Source of the DNA: Streptomyces viridochromogenes
GTDB lineage: Bacteria > Actinomycetota > Actinomycetes > Streptomycetales > Streptomycetaceae
Assembly: GCF_001270495.1 (NCBI RefSeq)
Contig: NZ_LGUR01000208.1
Location: 1-64,000, forward strand
DNA length: 64,000 nucleotides
Direction of reading: 5' to 3'
Made by a program: the position numbers and the translations under genes. The notes under the pieces are model-generated. The model had not been told where the DNA came from, made no database searches, and saw nothing but the letters and a program-made list of their open reading frames with translations. Shown here one piece after another: positions 18,907 to 31,629 of the stretch; position 1 is the first letter of the stretch; each line of letters opens with the position of its first letter.

Positions 18907-20008
18907 ATGACTGCGATTTCTCTCGGCATGCCGTCCGTTCCGACCAAGCTCGCCGAGCGCCGGAAGAGCAGGCAGATTCAGGTCGGGACGGTGGCGGTGG
19001 GCGGCGACGCCCCGGTCTCGGTCCAGTCGATGACGACGACCCGTACGTCCGACATCGGCGCCACCCTCCAGCAGATCGCCGAGCTCACGGCCTCCGGCTG
19101 CCAGATCGTGCGGGTGGCCTGCGGTGATCGCCGACATCCACTTCCAGCCCAAGTACGTCTTCGCGGCCATCGAGGCCGGCTGCGCCGCGGTCCGCGTCAA
19201 CCCCGGCAACATCAAGCAGTTCGACGACAAGGTCAAGGAGATCGCGCGGGCCGCCAAGGACCACGGCACCCCGATCAGGATCGGCGTCAACGCGGGCTCT
19301 CTCGACCGGCGCCTGCTCCAGAAGTACGGCAAGGCGACGCCGGAGGCCCTGGTCGAGTCGGCGCTCTGGGAGGCGTCGCTCTTCGAGGAGCACGACTTCC
19401 GGGACATCAAGATCTCGGTCAAGCACAACGACCCGGTCGTGATGATCGAGGCGTACCGCCAGCTCGCGGCCCAGTCCGACTACCCCCTCCACCTCGGTGT
19501 GACGGAGGCGGGCCCCGCGTTCCAGGGCACGATCAAGAGCGCGGTGGCGTTCGGTGCCCTCCTCTCCCAGGGCATCGGCGACACGATCCGCGTCTCGCTG
19601 AGCGCGCCCCCGGCCGAGGAGGTCAAGGTCGGCCTCCAGATCCTGGAGTCCCTGAACCTCAAGCAGCGCGGCCTGGAGATCGTCTCCTGCCCGTCCTGCG
19701 GCCGCGCCCAGGTCGACGTCTACAAGCTGGCGGAGGAGGTCACGGCCGGCCTCACAGGCATGGAGGTCCCCCTGCGCGTCGCGGTCATGGGCTGCGTCGT
19801 GAACGGCCCCGGCGAGGCCCGCGAGGCCGACCTCGGCGTCGCCTCCGGCAACGGCAAGGGCCAGATCTTCGTCAAGGGCGAGGTCATCAAGACCGTCCCC
19901 GAGTCCAAGATCGTCGAGACCCTCATCGAGGAGGCCATGAAGCTGGCCGAACAGATGGAGGCGGACGGCGTGGAGTCGGGCGAGCCGTCGGTGGCGGTGG
20001 CCGGCTGA
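18907..20008 (+). pseudogene. ispG: ispG (gcpE) with frameshifting internal deletion
   Basis: Flavodoxin-dependent 4-hydroxy-3-methylbut-2-enyl-diphosphate synthase of the MEP pathway, here broken. The N-terminal part ([20 protein letters not shown] to QIVRVAC) reads from 18907 to about 19122. The rest ([11 protein letters not shown] onward, with the Fe-S cysteines in SCPSCGR and [11 protein letters not shown]) reads from 19124 to 20008 in a different frame. Family members carry about 19 residues between VRVAC and VIADI (a PSQDDADAL... helix), so about 56 bases appear to be missing at 19122/19123. The downstream part could restart at the GTG at 19124, but would lack beta-strands of the TIM barrel. 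Assembly error is possible. Confidence 0.88.
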
Positions 20009-20428
20009 GAGGGTTTCCTCGCCCCCGCCGCCCCTACCCGTCCCGTCCTTGAAGGGGCTCCGCCCCTTCGACCCCGCCAGGGGGCTCTGCCCCCTGGACC
20101 CCCGCTCCTCAAACGCCGGAGGGGCTGAATTGTCAGCGCCGGCCGGCACCATCCAGCCCGTCCGGCGTTTGAGGACGAGGTGACCACCGTCCCGAACCCC
20201 CACTCATCCGCAGAGGGCTTTGCCGGGCCAGGCATTTTCAGCCCGTCCGGCGTTTGAGGACGAGGCCCCTTCAGGGCCGATGCGGGGGTCTGGGGGCGGC
20301 AGCCCCCAGGGGCGGGGCGGTGGCCGACCGGGACCTTCGAACGCCGGCCGGCCTCCACAGGGCGGCGCGGCAAAGCTTCCGCAGGTACAGTGCGGGGACC
20401 AGCAGAACCCCAGCGTGAGGCCCCGTAC
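20009..20428. repeat. Cluster of Streptomyces intergenic repeats between ispG and GNAT gene
   Basis: No gene is seen. The stretch holds cagcccgtccggcgtttgag units at about 20153 and 20239, and the inverted form cctcaaacgccggaggggct at about 20107. Short GC palindromes also occur (gaaggggctccgccccttcg near 20050, agggggctctgccccctgg near 20080). These families are scattered between Streptomyces genes; some of the palindromes could end ispG transcription. Confidence 0.75.
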
Positions 20429-21277
20429 GTGTTGACCCAGACCACCTCACGGGTGCTCGAACCGAGCGACCTGGACGCCGCGCTCGCCATCCTCGACAGC
20501 GAGCCCGTCGCGAACGCCTTCGTGGCGTCCAGGGTCCAGGTCGCCGGCCTCGACCCGTGGCGCCTCGGCGGCGAGATGTGGGGCTGGTACGAGGGCGGCA
20601 TGCTGACCTCCCTCTGCTACGCGGGCGCCAACCTCGTCCCGATCTGCGCGGGCCCACGCGCGGTACGGGCCTTCGCCGACCGAGCCCGCCGCGCCGGCCG
20701 CCGCTGCTCCTCCATCGTCGGCCCCTCCGAGGCCACCGCCCAGCTGTGGCGCCTGCTGGAACCCACCTGGGGCCCGGCCCGCGAGGTCCGCGCCCACCAG
20801 CCCCTGATGGTCACCGACCACATGCCGGCCGACATCGCCCCGGATCCGTACGTCCGTCGCATCCGCAAGGACGAGATGGACACGATCATGCCGGCGTGCG
20901 TGGCGATGTTCACCGAGGAGGTCGGCGTATCGCCGCTCGCGGGGGACGGCGGCCTGCTCTACCAGGCCCGGGTCGCCGAACTCGTGGGCTCCGGGCGCTC
21001 CTTCGCCCGCCTCGACCAGAACGGCAGGGTCGTCTTCAAGGCGGAGATCGGCGCCGCGACGGACAGGGCCTGCCAGATCCAGGGCGTGTGGGTGGCTCCC
21101 GAGTACCGGGGCCAGGGCTTCGCGGCGCCCGGCATGGCGGCAGTACTCCGCTACGCCCTGGCGGACGTCGCCCCGGTGGTGAGCCTGTACGTGAACGACT
21201 TCAACACGGCGGCGCGGCGGACGTACACCAGGGTGGGCTTCCAGGAGGTCGGCGCCTTCATGAGCATCCTGTTCTGA
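20429..21277 (+). CDS. DUF4081-type GNAT family N-acetyltransferase
   Basis: Predicted acetyltransferase of 282 residues. The start is GTG at 20429 (reads MLTQTTSRVLEP), with tgagg upstream; a longer frame to 20390 lacks support. The N-terminal half matches the actinobacterial DUF4081 domain, and the C-terminal half has the acetyl-CoA loop (GVWVAPEYRGQGFAAPGM) followed by LYVNDFNTAARRTYTRVGF. A GNAT gene next to ispG is conserved in actinobacteria, including Mycobacterium (Rv2867c), but no substrate is established. Confidence 0.82.
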   Translation: MLTQTTSRVLEPSDLDAALAILDSEPVANAFVASRVQVAGLDPWRLGGEMWGWYEGGMLTSLCYAGANLVPICAGPRAVRAFADRARRAGRRCSSIVGPSEATAQLWRLLEPTWGPAREVRAHQPLMVTDHMPADIAPDPYVRRIRKDEMDTIMPACVAMFTEEVGVSPLAGDGGLLYQARVAELVGSGRSFARLDQNGRVVFKAEIGAATDRACQIQGVWVAPEYRGQGFAAPGMAAVLRYALADVAPVVSLYVNDFNTAARRTYTRVGFQEVGAFMSILF

Positions 21278-21283
21278 AACCCC

Positions 21284-21332
21284 CCAGGGGCGCGGGGCTT
21301 TGTCGATGTGCGGCTCCGCCGCGTGAGCGCGA
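21284..21332 (+). repeat. Dispersed intergenic repeat, copy 2
   Basis: Contains caggggcgcggggct followed by tcgatgtgcggctccgccgc. It matches the copies at 725-804 (inverted) and 24159-24212. It begins immediately after the stop of the GNAT gene. Confidence 0.75.
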
Positions 21333-21389
21333 ACAACCCCCGCGACCTGCAGCCGAACGACGACCCTGAGTCCCCTGTACGCTCCCCAC

Positions 21390-21956
21390 ATGCGCCTTCC
21401 CGGTCACGCACACCGCCGCCAACCAGACGACATCGTGATCGGCTCCCTGGACCTCTCATCCCGCGTCGACGAGGCCCTCGCGGTCCAAGCCGTAGCCTTC
21501 GGCTTGGGCCCCGACGAGGTTGCCGTACGCCGCCAAATCGTCCTGCGCCACATGACCTACCCCGGCGCCCGCGCCCTCGGCGCCACCACCGCCGGGCGCC
21601 TCGTCGGGTTCGTGTACGGCATGCCGAACGACCGCACCCACTGGTGGTCCACCGTCGTGGAGCCGTACCTCCGGGCCCAGGGCTACGACGACTGGCTCGA
21701 CAACTCCTTCGTCATCACGGAACTGCACGTCCTCCCGCAGTACCAGAACCGCGGCGTCGGCCGTTCCCTCATCACCACGATCACGGACAGCGCCGCCGAA
21801 CCCCGCTCGATCCTCTCGGCGATCGACATCGAAAGCCCGGCCCGCGGCCTCTACCGCTCGCTCGGCTACCAGGACCTCGCCCGCCAGGTCCTGTTCCCGA
21901 GCGCCCCCAAGCCGTACGCCGTGATGGGCGCCCCTCTGCCGCTCCGCCGCCGGTAG
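21390..21956 (+). CDS. GNAT family N-acetyltransferase
   Basis: Predicted acetyltransferase of 188 residues. The acetyl-CoA-binding motif is ITELHVLPQYQNRGVGRSL, and the C-terminal block is RGLYRSLGYQ. The substrate is unknown. No ribosome site precedes the ATG. A possible -10 hexamer TACGCT ends 7 bases before it, so a leaderless transcript is conceivable, but no good -35 is visible. The gene lies between the first GNAT gene and proS. Confidence 0.8.
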   Translation: MRLPGHAHRRQPDDIVIGSLDLSSRVDEALAVQAVAFGLGPDEVAVRRQIVLRHMTYPGARALGATTAGRLVGFVYGMPNDRTHWWSTVVEPYLRAQGYDDWLDNSFVITELHVLPQYQNRGVGRSLITTITDSAAEPRSILSAIDIESPARGLYRSLGYQDLARQVLFPSAPKPYAVMGAPLPLRRR

Positions 21957-22045
21957 GGGCAAGACCTCGGCTAACCGATTTCCACCGCCCCGTACCCCCC
22001 GGCTAACCTCCTGCCATAACCCAAACCAGCAGGAGTACGAGAACC

Positions 22046-23749
22046 ATGGCGAACGCACCGGTCCAGCGCATGTCCCAGTTGATGGCGAAGACGCTGCGCG
22101 ACGACCCGGCGGACGCCGAGGTCCTCAGCCACAAGCTGCTCGTCCGGGCCGGCTACGTCCGCCGCACGGCGGCCGGCATCTGGTCGTGGCTGCCCCTCGG
22201 CAAGCGGGTCCTCGCCAACGTGGAGCGCATCGTCCGCGAGGAGATGGACGCCATCGGCGCCCAGGAGGTGCTGCTCCCCGCGCTGCTGCCGCGTGAGCCG
22301 TACGACGCGACGGGCCGCTGGGACGAGTACGGCCAGGAGCTGTTCCGCCTCAAGGACCGCAAGGGCGGCGACTACCTGCTCGGCCCGACCCACGAGGAGA
22401 TCTTCACCCTGCTGGTGAAGGACCAGGCGTCCTCCTACAAGGACCTGCCGGTCATCCTCTACCAGATCCAGCACAAGTACCGTGACGAGGCCCGCCCGCG
22501 GGCCGGTATCCTGCGCGGCCGCGAGTTCCTGATGAAGGACTCCTACTCCTTCGACACCGAGGACGAGGGCCTCGCGAAGTCCTACGCCCTGCACCGCGAG
22601 GCGTACCAGAAGATCTTCGCGCGCCTCGGCCTCGACTACCGCATCTGCGCCGCCACCGCCGGCGCGATGGGCGGCTCCAAGTCGGAGGAGTTCCTCGCCC
22701 CGGCCGGTGCCGGCGAGGACACCTTCGCGGACTGCCCGAACTGCGACTTCGCGGCCAACACCGAGGCGATCTCGTACGAGTTGAAGCCGGTGGACGCCGA
22801 CGGCGTGGCCGCGCTGGAGGAGATCCCCACCCCGGACACCCCGACCATCGAGACCCTCGCGGCCCACCTCGGCGTCCCCGCCTCCGCCACCCTCAAGAAC
22901 CTGCTCGTCAAGGTCGACGGCGAGATCGTCGCCGTCGGCGTCCCCGGCGACCGCGAGGTCGACATGGACAAGGTCGAGGCGCACTTCGCGCCGGCCGTCG
23001 TCGAGATGGTCACCGAGGCGGACTTCGCGGCCCGCCCCGACCTGGTCCGCGGCTACGTCGGCCCGCAGGGCCTGGGCGAGAAGGTCAAGTACATCGCCGA
23101 CCCGCGCGTGGCCCCCGGCACCTCCTGGATCACCGGCGCCAACAAGGACGCCACGCACGCCAAGAACGTCGTCGCGGGCCGTGACTTCGAGGTCGGCGAG
23201 TACGTCGACGTCGTGGTCGTCCAGGAGGGCGACCCCTGCCCGAAGTGCGGCACCGGCCTCAAGCTCGACCGCGCCATCGAGATCGGCCACATCTTCCAGC
23301 TGGGCCGCAAGTACGCCGACGCCCTCAAGCTCGACGTCCTCGGCCAGAACGGCAAGCCGGTCCGCGTCACCATGGGCTCCTACGGCGTAGGCGTCTCCCG
23401 GGCGGTCGCGGCCCTCGCCGAGCAGACCGCCGACGACAAGGGCCTGTGCTGGCCCGCCGAGGTCGCTCCGGCCGACGTCCACGTGGTCGCCGCGGGCAAG
23501 GCCCTCCAGACCGAACTCGCCCTCGACGTCTCCGAGAAGCTCTCCGCGGCCGGCCTGCGCGTCCTGTGCGACGACCGTGCGGGCGTCTCGCCGGGCGTGA
23601 AGTTCACCGACTCGGAGCTGATCGGCGTACCGCAGATCCTGGTGGCCGGGCGGCGCGCGGCCGAAGGTGTCGTCGAGCTCAAGGACCGCAGGACCGGTGA
23701 GCGCGAGGAGCTGACGGTGGACGAGGCGATCGCCCGCCTCACCGCGTAA
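22046..23749 (+). CDS. proS: Prolyl-tRNA synthetase
   Basis: Charges tRNA-Pro with proline. The 567-residue product is the bacterial-type enzyme. Class II motif 2 lies in [19 protein letters not shown], and motif 3 near [10 protein letters not shown]. An insertion (editing) domain lies between motifs 2 and 3, roughly residues 225-385 ([20 protein letters not shown]). The anticodon-binding domain is at the C-terminus. The length is normal. Confidence 0.96.
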   Translation: MANAPVQRMSQLMAKTLRDDPADAEVLSHKLLVRAGYVRRTAAGIWSWLPLGKRVLANVERIVREEMDAIGAQEVLLPALLPREPYDATGRWDEYGQELFRLKDRKGGDYLLGPTHEEIFTLLVKDQASSYKDLPVILYQIQHKYRDEARPRAGILRGREFLMKDSYSFDTEDEGLAKSYALHREAYQKIFARLGLDYRICAATAGAMGGSKSEEFLAPAGAGEDTFADCPNCDFAANTEAISYELKPVDADGVAALEEIPTPDTPTIETLAAHLGVPASATLKNLLVKVDGEIVAVGVPGDREVDMDKVEAHFAPAVVEMVTEADFAARPDLVRGYVGPQGLGEKVKYIADPRVAPGTSWITGANKDATHAKNVVAGRDFEVGEYVDVVVVQEGDPCPKCGTGLKLDRAIEIGHIFQLGRKYADALKLDVLGQNGKPVRVTMGSYGVGVSRAVAALAEQTADDKGLCWPAEVAPADVHVVAAGKALQTELALDVSEKLSAAGLRVLCDDRAGVSPGVKFTDSELIGVPQILVAGRRAAEGVVELKDRRTGEREELTVDEAIARLTA

Positions 23750-23859
23750 AGGATCTCCTCAGAGAGTTCTACGGGGCACCAAAGGCGCCTCACAGCTTTC
23801 ACTCAGGCCGTTCCTCGACCGTAGGACGTGACACAGCGTCACTACGGAGGGGAACGGCC

Positions 23860-24160
23860 TTGAGAACCAGGGAGCGGGGTGCCGCGGCGTCGGTCCGCAG
23901 AGGAGCACAGCGCACCGCGGCGGTCGCCGCGGCGGCCGAGCCCTCCACCACATCGTCGACCCCCCGCACCGGCCTGCCCGTCCGCTCGCCCTGGCGCACG
24001 GTCACGGTGGCGGCGGCCACCTGCGCCGACGCCAACGCGGCGAGCACGGCGGCGCTGGTGCAGGGCGCGGGTGCGGAGCGGCTGACCGGGCTGGGGCTGT
24101 CCGGGCGGCTGGTGAGCCGGGAGGGCCTGGTCATCACAACGCCGGGCTGGCCCACTGACC
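23860..24160 (+). pseudogene. ApbE-like FAD:protein FMN transferase C-terminal remnant
   Basis: A TTG with ggagggga upstream opens a frame whose segment from about 23965 reads PWRTVTVAAATCADANAAST then LVSREGLVITTPGWPTD. This matches the extreme C-terminus of ApbE family FMN transferases, which modify membrane flavoproteins. The catalytic body is missing, and the first 35 residues are low-complexity. After PGWPTD the frame runs without its natural stop into a dispersed repeat and then antisense to the next gene. It is best read as a deletion relic. Confidence 0.65.
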
Positions 24161-24212
24161 CAGGGGCGCGGGGCTGTATCGATGTGCGGCTCCGCCGCGT
24201 GGGCGCGACAAG
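24159..24212 (+). repeat. Dispersed intergenic repeat, copy 3
   Basis: Contains ccaggggcgcggggctgtat then gatgtgcggctccgccgcgt gggcgcgac, the same unit as copies 1 and 2. It abuts the end of the ApbE remnant and has replaced its stop region. Confidence 0.75.
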
Positions 24213-24244
24213 CCCTCACTCACCCGCAGACAGAACACAACCCT

Positions 24245-25144
24245 CTAAAGCCACCCGGCGAACTCCAGCAACAACTCGGCATCCCTCGGCCGCCCAACCC
24301 TCAGCGCCCGAACCCCCGACTCCACGGCCCGGAACAACGTCCACCCCCGCAACCGCTCCTGATCCACCTCCAACGACTCCGCGAGCCGCTTCACCCGCCG
24401 CCGGGTAATCGCCGCCCCCGACGGCGAGGCAATCAGATCCTCCACCCGATCCCGCACCAGCCGAGCCAGATCAAAGGCGCACTCACCCACCACCGGATCC
24501 GGCCCCACCGCCAACCACGGCATCCGCTCCCCGGCCAGCACCTTGCTCTGCCGAAACGTCCCGTGGAGCAGCCGATCCTCAGGCGGCGCCGCCAACAACT
24601 CCGCACGCGCGGCCACCGCGGCGTCGACCAACCCCGCCACGTCACCGAAGCCCGACGCGGTCGCCCGCATCGCCTCCGCCTGCCGGCCCGTCCGCTCGGC
24701 GACGGTCTCGAAGGAGTGACCGGCGGGCGGCTCGACCCACAGCCGCCGCAGCGTCCCCGCCGCCTCCAGCAACGCCTTCGCCTCGGGCAGGGACCGCACC
24801 GACACATCCGGGTGGAGCCGCTCCAACAGCAGCACACCCTCGGTCACGAAGGGTTCGAGAAGCTGTACGGCGCCCATCCCGCCCCAGTGCGCGAGAGCGC
24901 CCCGCTCGCTCTCGGGGCGGGACCGGGGCGGGGCCAGCTTGAGCACGGCGGGGGTGCCGTCAGCGCGCCGCACCAGCACCACCAGGCTGCTGCGGCCGCC
25001 CGGCACCTGCACCCGCTCAACGGTCAACTCGCGTAGCGCGACGGCCTGGTGGGCCGCCTCCGGCAGCTTCTCCAACCAGTCGTCACCGTCCGGTGCCGTC
25101 TCACCGAGCGCCCTGACCAGACGCTGCGGCGGTTCGAAAGCCAT
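24245..25144 (-). CDS. Aminoglycoside/hydroxyurea phosphotransferase-like protein, likely pseudokinase
   Basis: Product of 299 residues with the fold of small-molecule kinases (APH(6)/Hur-like). The catalytic loop, normally HGDxHxxN, reads H194-G-T-F-R-Q-S-K201, so the catalytic Asp is Thr and the metal-binding Asn is Lys. The later DPKG-like metal site is G214-PDP. All three phosphotransfer residues seem to be lost, while the rest of the fold (VLKLAPP, LLLERLHPDV) is well kept. It is probably a non-catalytic binding protein rather than a resistance enzyme. It is transcribed against proS and in line with the two genes to its right. Confidence 0.75.
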   Translation of the reverse strand: MAFEPPQRLVRALGETAPDGDDWLEKLPEAAHQAVALRELTVERVQVPGGRSSLVVLVRRADGTPAVLKLAPPRSRPESERGALAHWGGMGAVQLLEPFVTEGVLLLERLHPDVSVRSLPEAKALLEAAGTLRRLWVEPPAGHSFETVAERTGRQAEAMRATASGFGDVAGLVDAAVAARAELLAAPPEDRLLHGTFRQSKVLAGERMPWLAVGPDPVVGECAFDLARLVRDRVEDLIASPSGAAITRRRVKRLAESLEVDQERLRGWTLFRAVESGVRALRVGRPRDAELLLEFAGWL

Positions 25145-25178
25145 GCGCGAGTTGTTCCCTTCCGCTACTCCCGTTACG

Positions 25179-25658
25179 TCACGCGGTCGGCGACGCCGAC
25201 GCGGTGCCCGCCCGCTCGGCGAGCCCAGGGAAGGCTACGCTCTCGCCCCGCCAGCGCACCGCCCGCACCGCCGCCTCGCGCAGTGCCTCGGCCGCCGTAC
25301 CCCGCAACTCACCCTCGGCTGCCCGCACCAGGTCGGAGTACACCCCGGCCACCCGGTCCTCCAGACCGGCGGCGAACCGGACGGCCGCGGCCGAGTCCGG
25401 CACCGGGAACGGCAGCGCGTACGCGGCGCTCGCGGCGACCGGCTCGGCGTCCAGGTCGCGCACCTCGCGCGCCAGCGCGTCCCGCCGCGCCCGGTGCGCC
25501 TCATACGCCGCGCGTGCTTCAGAGCGCTGTTCCGCACGGATCCGGCCGCCCACGACGCCGTACCCGTACACGGCGGCGTGCTCGGCGGCGAGGGCCGCCT
25601 GAAGGGCCTTCAGCTGCTCCGTCCTGCCCTTGTTGTCCTTCTTGCCGGTCTCGCTCAC
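25179..25658 (-). CDS. Ferritin-like DUF4439 domain protein
   Basis: Product of 159 residues starting at GTG 25658, which overlaps the upstream lipoprotein stop (GTGA). It is a four-helix ferritin-like protein with EHAAVYGYGVVGGRI in helix 1. Proteins of this type sit beside rimP in many actinobacteria, including Mycobacterium (Rv2844). Metal binding is not established: only scattered Glu/His are visible. It is probably co-translated with the lipoprotein. Confidence 0.78.
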   Translation of the reverse strand: MSETGKKDNKGRTEQLKALQAALAAEHAAVYGYGVVGGRIRAEQRSEARAAYEAHRARRDALAREVRDLDAEPVAASAAYALPFPVPDSAAAVRFAAGLEDRVAGVYSDLVRAAEGELRGTAAEALREAAVRAVRWRGESVAFPGLAERAGTASASPTA

Positions 25659-26221
25659 TTGGCCCCCTCCGTCAGCAGGTACGCATGCGCCGCCCCGGCC
25701 GCCGCCACGGAGGCCAGCAGCCGCGCCAGTTCGCCCGGCAGGTCGACAAGTGCCTTCGCCCGGCGGTCCGCGAGCGCCCGTTCGGCGGCGGCGAGCTCGG
25801 CCAGCGCGTCCCGCTCGTTCGCGGGCACCGCGGCCGGCGGGGAGGAGGACGGCGACGGTGACTGCGCCGCGCTTCCTCCCTTCGGCGCCTCGGACGTCGT
25901 GGCAGACGGCCCGGAGGGCCCGGACGTACCCGCGCCGAACGCCTCCGCATGCCGTACGGCCTCCGCCCGCAGCGGCCCCACCAGCACCGCCAGCGCCGGA
26001 TGGGCGGCCAGCACCGCGTCGTACCGCTCGACCAGCCCCTCGCTGTCCCGGGCCGCACGCGCGCGTGCCCGCTCGGCGAGCGACGGGCTGCCGCCGGTGC
26101 CGCCGTCCGAGTCCTCGGACCCGGAGGAGCAACCGACCAGCAGCGCTGCCCCGGCGACCGAGGCGAGCAGGGTTCTTCTGCGCGGTCCCGAGGGGGAGCG
26201 CGGCGGCGAGGGGTACGGCAC
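25655..26221 (-). CDS. Predicted lipoprotein
   Basis: Product of 188 residues from GTG 26221, chosen for a gagga site upstream; an ORF to 26329 lacks support. A basic start (GPRRRTLL) and hydrophobic run lead to the lipobox LVGC, so it should be lipid-anchored outside. Two RR pairs make Tat export possible. The body is helical and Ala-rich with a Ser/Pro linker (SPSPSSSPPAA). The helices resemble the partner DUF4439 protein, with which it overlaps, so the two may act together. Function unknown. Confidence 0.75.
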   Translation of the reverse strand: MPYPSPPRSPSGPRRRTLLASVAGAALLVGCSSGSEDSDGGTGGSPSLAERARARAARDSEGLVERYDAVLAAHPALAVLVGPLRAEAVRHAEAFGAGTSGPSGPSATTSEAPKGGSAAQSPSPSSSPPAAVPANERDALAELAAAERALADRRAKALVDLPGELARLLASVAAAGAAHAYLLTEGAK

Positions 26222-26442
26222 GGCAGACGTCCTCGGAGAACTCGTACGAAGGCGGGTACGAAAGCGGTTACGGGGGTAGCTGGGCCGCAGGCCCGTGATC
26301 ACCGTACCCGCGCGACCGGACGGCACCACTCATCGGCACCGCCCGCGCCCAGGTGGACGGCAACAGCCCTCGCGACCGGATACCCTTTGACCAGACACGC
26401 GACCCATCCCACAACAGCACACGCGGCCGAGGAGTCACCCGG

Positions 26443-26958
26443 ATGAGCACCACCCAGAGCGAGAGGCTGCGAGAACTACTGGAGCCGCTCGTCAGCTCCC
26501 AGGGCCTGGATCTCGAAGAGCTCGCAGTGGACTCCGTCGGACGCAAGCGGGTGCTGCGCGTTGTCGTCGACTCCGACACCGGTGCCGATCTGGACCGGAT
26601 CGCCGATGTGAGCCGTGCGCTCTCGGCGAAGCTCGACGAGACGGACGCGATGGGCGAGGGCGAGTACACCCTCGAGGTGGGTACCCCGGGCGCGGAGCGC
26701 GCCCTCACCGAGCACCGCCACTACGTGCGCGCCGTCGACCGGCTGGTGAGGTTCCAACTGGCGGAGGGCGGCGAGCTGGTGGCCCGGATCCTTGAAGTCG
26801 ACGACGAAGGTCTCGACCTCGAAGTGCCCGGAGTGAAGGGCCGCAAGGCCACCAGTCGCAGACTCCTCTTCCCGGAGATCGACAAGGCGCGCGTGCAGGT
26901 CGAGTTCAACCGCAAGGACAGCAAAGACAGCAAGGACGAGAAGGAAGAGGAGGCGTAG
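26443..26958 (+). CDS. rimP: Ribosome maturation factor RimP
   Basis: Needed for maturation of the 30S subunit. The 171-residue product has the RimP N-terminal alpha/beta domain ([20 protein letters not shown]) and C-terminal Sm-like domain ([20 protein letters not shown]). It ends in a charged tail rich in Lys, Asp and Glu. Strong gaggag site before the ATG. It is the first gene of the rimP-nusA-ylxR-infB operon, with nusA two bases after its stop. Confidence 0.95.
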   Translation: MSTTQSERLRELLEPLVSSQGLDLEELAVDSVGRKRVLRVVVDSDTGADLDRIADVSRALSAKLDETDAMGEGEYTLEVGTPGAERALTEHRHYVRAVDRLVRFQLAEGGELVARILEVDDEGLDLEVPGVKGRKATSRRLLFPEIDKARVQVEFNRKDSKDSKDEKEEEA

Positions 26959-26960
26959 CC

Positions 26961-27947
26961 GTGGACATCGACATGAGTGCCCTGCGGGGCTTGGTACGGG
27001 AGAAGGAGATCTCCTTCCCCCTGCTGGTCGAGGCGATCGAGTCGGCCCTCCTCATCGCCTACCACCGCACCGAGGGAAGCCGCCGCCACGCGCGCGTGGA
27101 GCTGAACCGGGAGACCGGCCATGTGACCGTGTGGGCGAAGGAGGATCCCGAGGATCTGGAGGAGGGCCAGGAGGCCCGCGAGTTCGACGACACCCCGTCC
27201 GGCTTCGGCCGTATCGCCGCCACCACCGCCAAGCAGGTCATCCTGCAGCGGCTGCGCGACGCCGAGGACGACGCGACGCTCGGTGAGTACGCCGGCCGCG
27301 AGGGCGACATCGTCACCGGCGTGGTCCAGCAGGGCCGCGACCCGAAGAACGTGCTCGTGGACATCGGCAAGCTGGAGGCCATCCTCCCGGTCCAGGAGCA
27401 GGTGCCCGGCGAGACGTATCCGCACGGGATGCGGCTGCGGTCGTATGTCGTACGCGTGGCGAAGGGCGTGCGCGGTCCGTCCGTGACCCTCTCGCGCACC
27501 CACCCCAATCTGGTGAAGAAGCTCTTCGCGCTGGAGGTGCCGGAGATCGCCGACGGGTCCGTCGAGATCGCCGCCATCGCCCGTGAGGCCGGTCACCGCA
27601 CGAAGATCGCCGTACGGTCCACCCGCAGCGGCCTGAACGCCAAGGGTGCCTGCATCGGCCCCATGGGCGGCCGTGTGCGCAATGTCATGGGCGAGCTGAA
27701 CGGCGAGAAGATCGACATCGTCGACTGGTCGGACGACCCGGCCGAGATGGTGGCGAACGCCCTGTCGCCCGCCCGGGTCTCCAAGGTGGAGGTCGTGGAC
27801 ATGGCGGCCCGCTCGGCGCGCGTGACCGTGCCCGACTACCAGCTGTCCCTGGCGATCGGGAAGGAAGGGCAGAACGCCCGACTGGCCGCCCGGCTCACCG
27901 GCTGGCGGATCGACATCCGTCCCGACACCGAGCAGGCCGGGGAATAG
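26961..27947 (+). CDS. nusA: Transcription termination/antitermination protein NusA
   Basis: RNA-polymerase-binding elongation factor of 328 residues, starting at GTG 26961. Domains in order: N-terminal RNAP-binding domain, S1 domain ([10 protein letters not shown]), then two KH domains ([20 protein letters not shown] and [19 protein letters not shown]). It lacks the acidic C-terminal repeats of E. coli NusA, as is normal in actinobacteria. Confidence 0.96.
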   Translation: MDIDMSALRGLVREKEISFPLLVEAIESALLIAYHRTEGSRRHARVELNRETGHVTVWAKEDPEDLEEGQEAREFDDTPSGFGRIAATTAKQVILQRLRDAEDDATLGEYAGREGDIVTGVVQQGRDPKNVLVDIGKLEAILPVQEQVPGETYPHGMRLRSYVVRVAKGVRGPSVTLSRTHPNLVKKLFALEVPEIADGSVEIAAIAREAGHRTKIAVRSTRSGLNAKGACIGPMGGRVRNVMGELNGEKIDIVDWSDDPAEMVANALSPARVSKVEVVDMAARSARVTVPDYQLSLAIGKEGQNARLAARLTGWRIDIRPDTEQAGE

Positions 27948-28049
27948 ATCCAAGCCGTAGGTCGCTTAGATCACGTCAGGTTACTGCGCGGCAACTGTTC
28001 GAATCCTCCCCCAAAGGGGTGGGGCCGGTACGGGGAGGTAGACTTAAGA

Positions 28050-28346
28050 GTGTCTGGCCGGACACGCGTCCGCGCATGCCCTGAACGCACCTGTGTGGGG
28101 TGCCGGGAGCGAGCGGCCAAGGCTGATCTGCTGCGGATCGTGGCGATCAAGGACGAGTGCGTCCCTGATCCTCGCGGTACGCTGCCCGGCCGGGGTGCGT
28201 ATGTACACCCCGCACTGGTCTGTCTCGACCAGGCGGTACGCCGCCGGGCGTTCACGCGGGCGTTGCGCGCCCCGGGAGCGCTCGACATTAAGGCGTTGCG
28301 CCAGTACGTCGAGCAGACAACAGTTGCTGAGCAGGCAACACCGTAA
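28050..28346 (+). CDS. ylxR: YlxR family (DUF448) RNA-binding protein
   Basis: Small basic protein of 98 residues with the YlxR signature ERTCVGCRER and PGRGAYVHP. It sits between nusA and infB, its conserved place. A GTG start at 28050 is taken; the ribosome site is weak. YlxR proteins bind nucleic acid, and some affect RNase P or transcription; the role here is unproven. Confidence 0.88.
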   Translation: MSGRTRVRACPERTCVGCRERAAKADLLRIVAIKDECVPDPRGTLPGRGAYVHPALVCLDQAVRRRAFTRALRAPGALDIKALRQYVEQTTVAEQATP

Positions 28347-28492
28347 GAAGCGTCGTGCGGAACCCCCGCGCGGCCCTGGTACCCCGCGAGTTGGAAGTAG
28401 GTCGAGATTGCGATGAGCACTCGATGAGCACGCGATGAGTACGCCCATGAAGTAGCGACGGTCCGGACGCACCCGGACCTAAAAGGAGCGAA

Positions 28493-31615
<3,123 letters not shown>

Positions 31616-31629
31616 AGCCGACGGTTCGT

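Noticed and set aside
24245..25144. Aminoglycoside resistance gene
   Set aside because: The catalytic Asp and metal ligands of the phosphotransferase fold are replaced, so resistance activity is unlikely.
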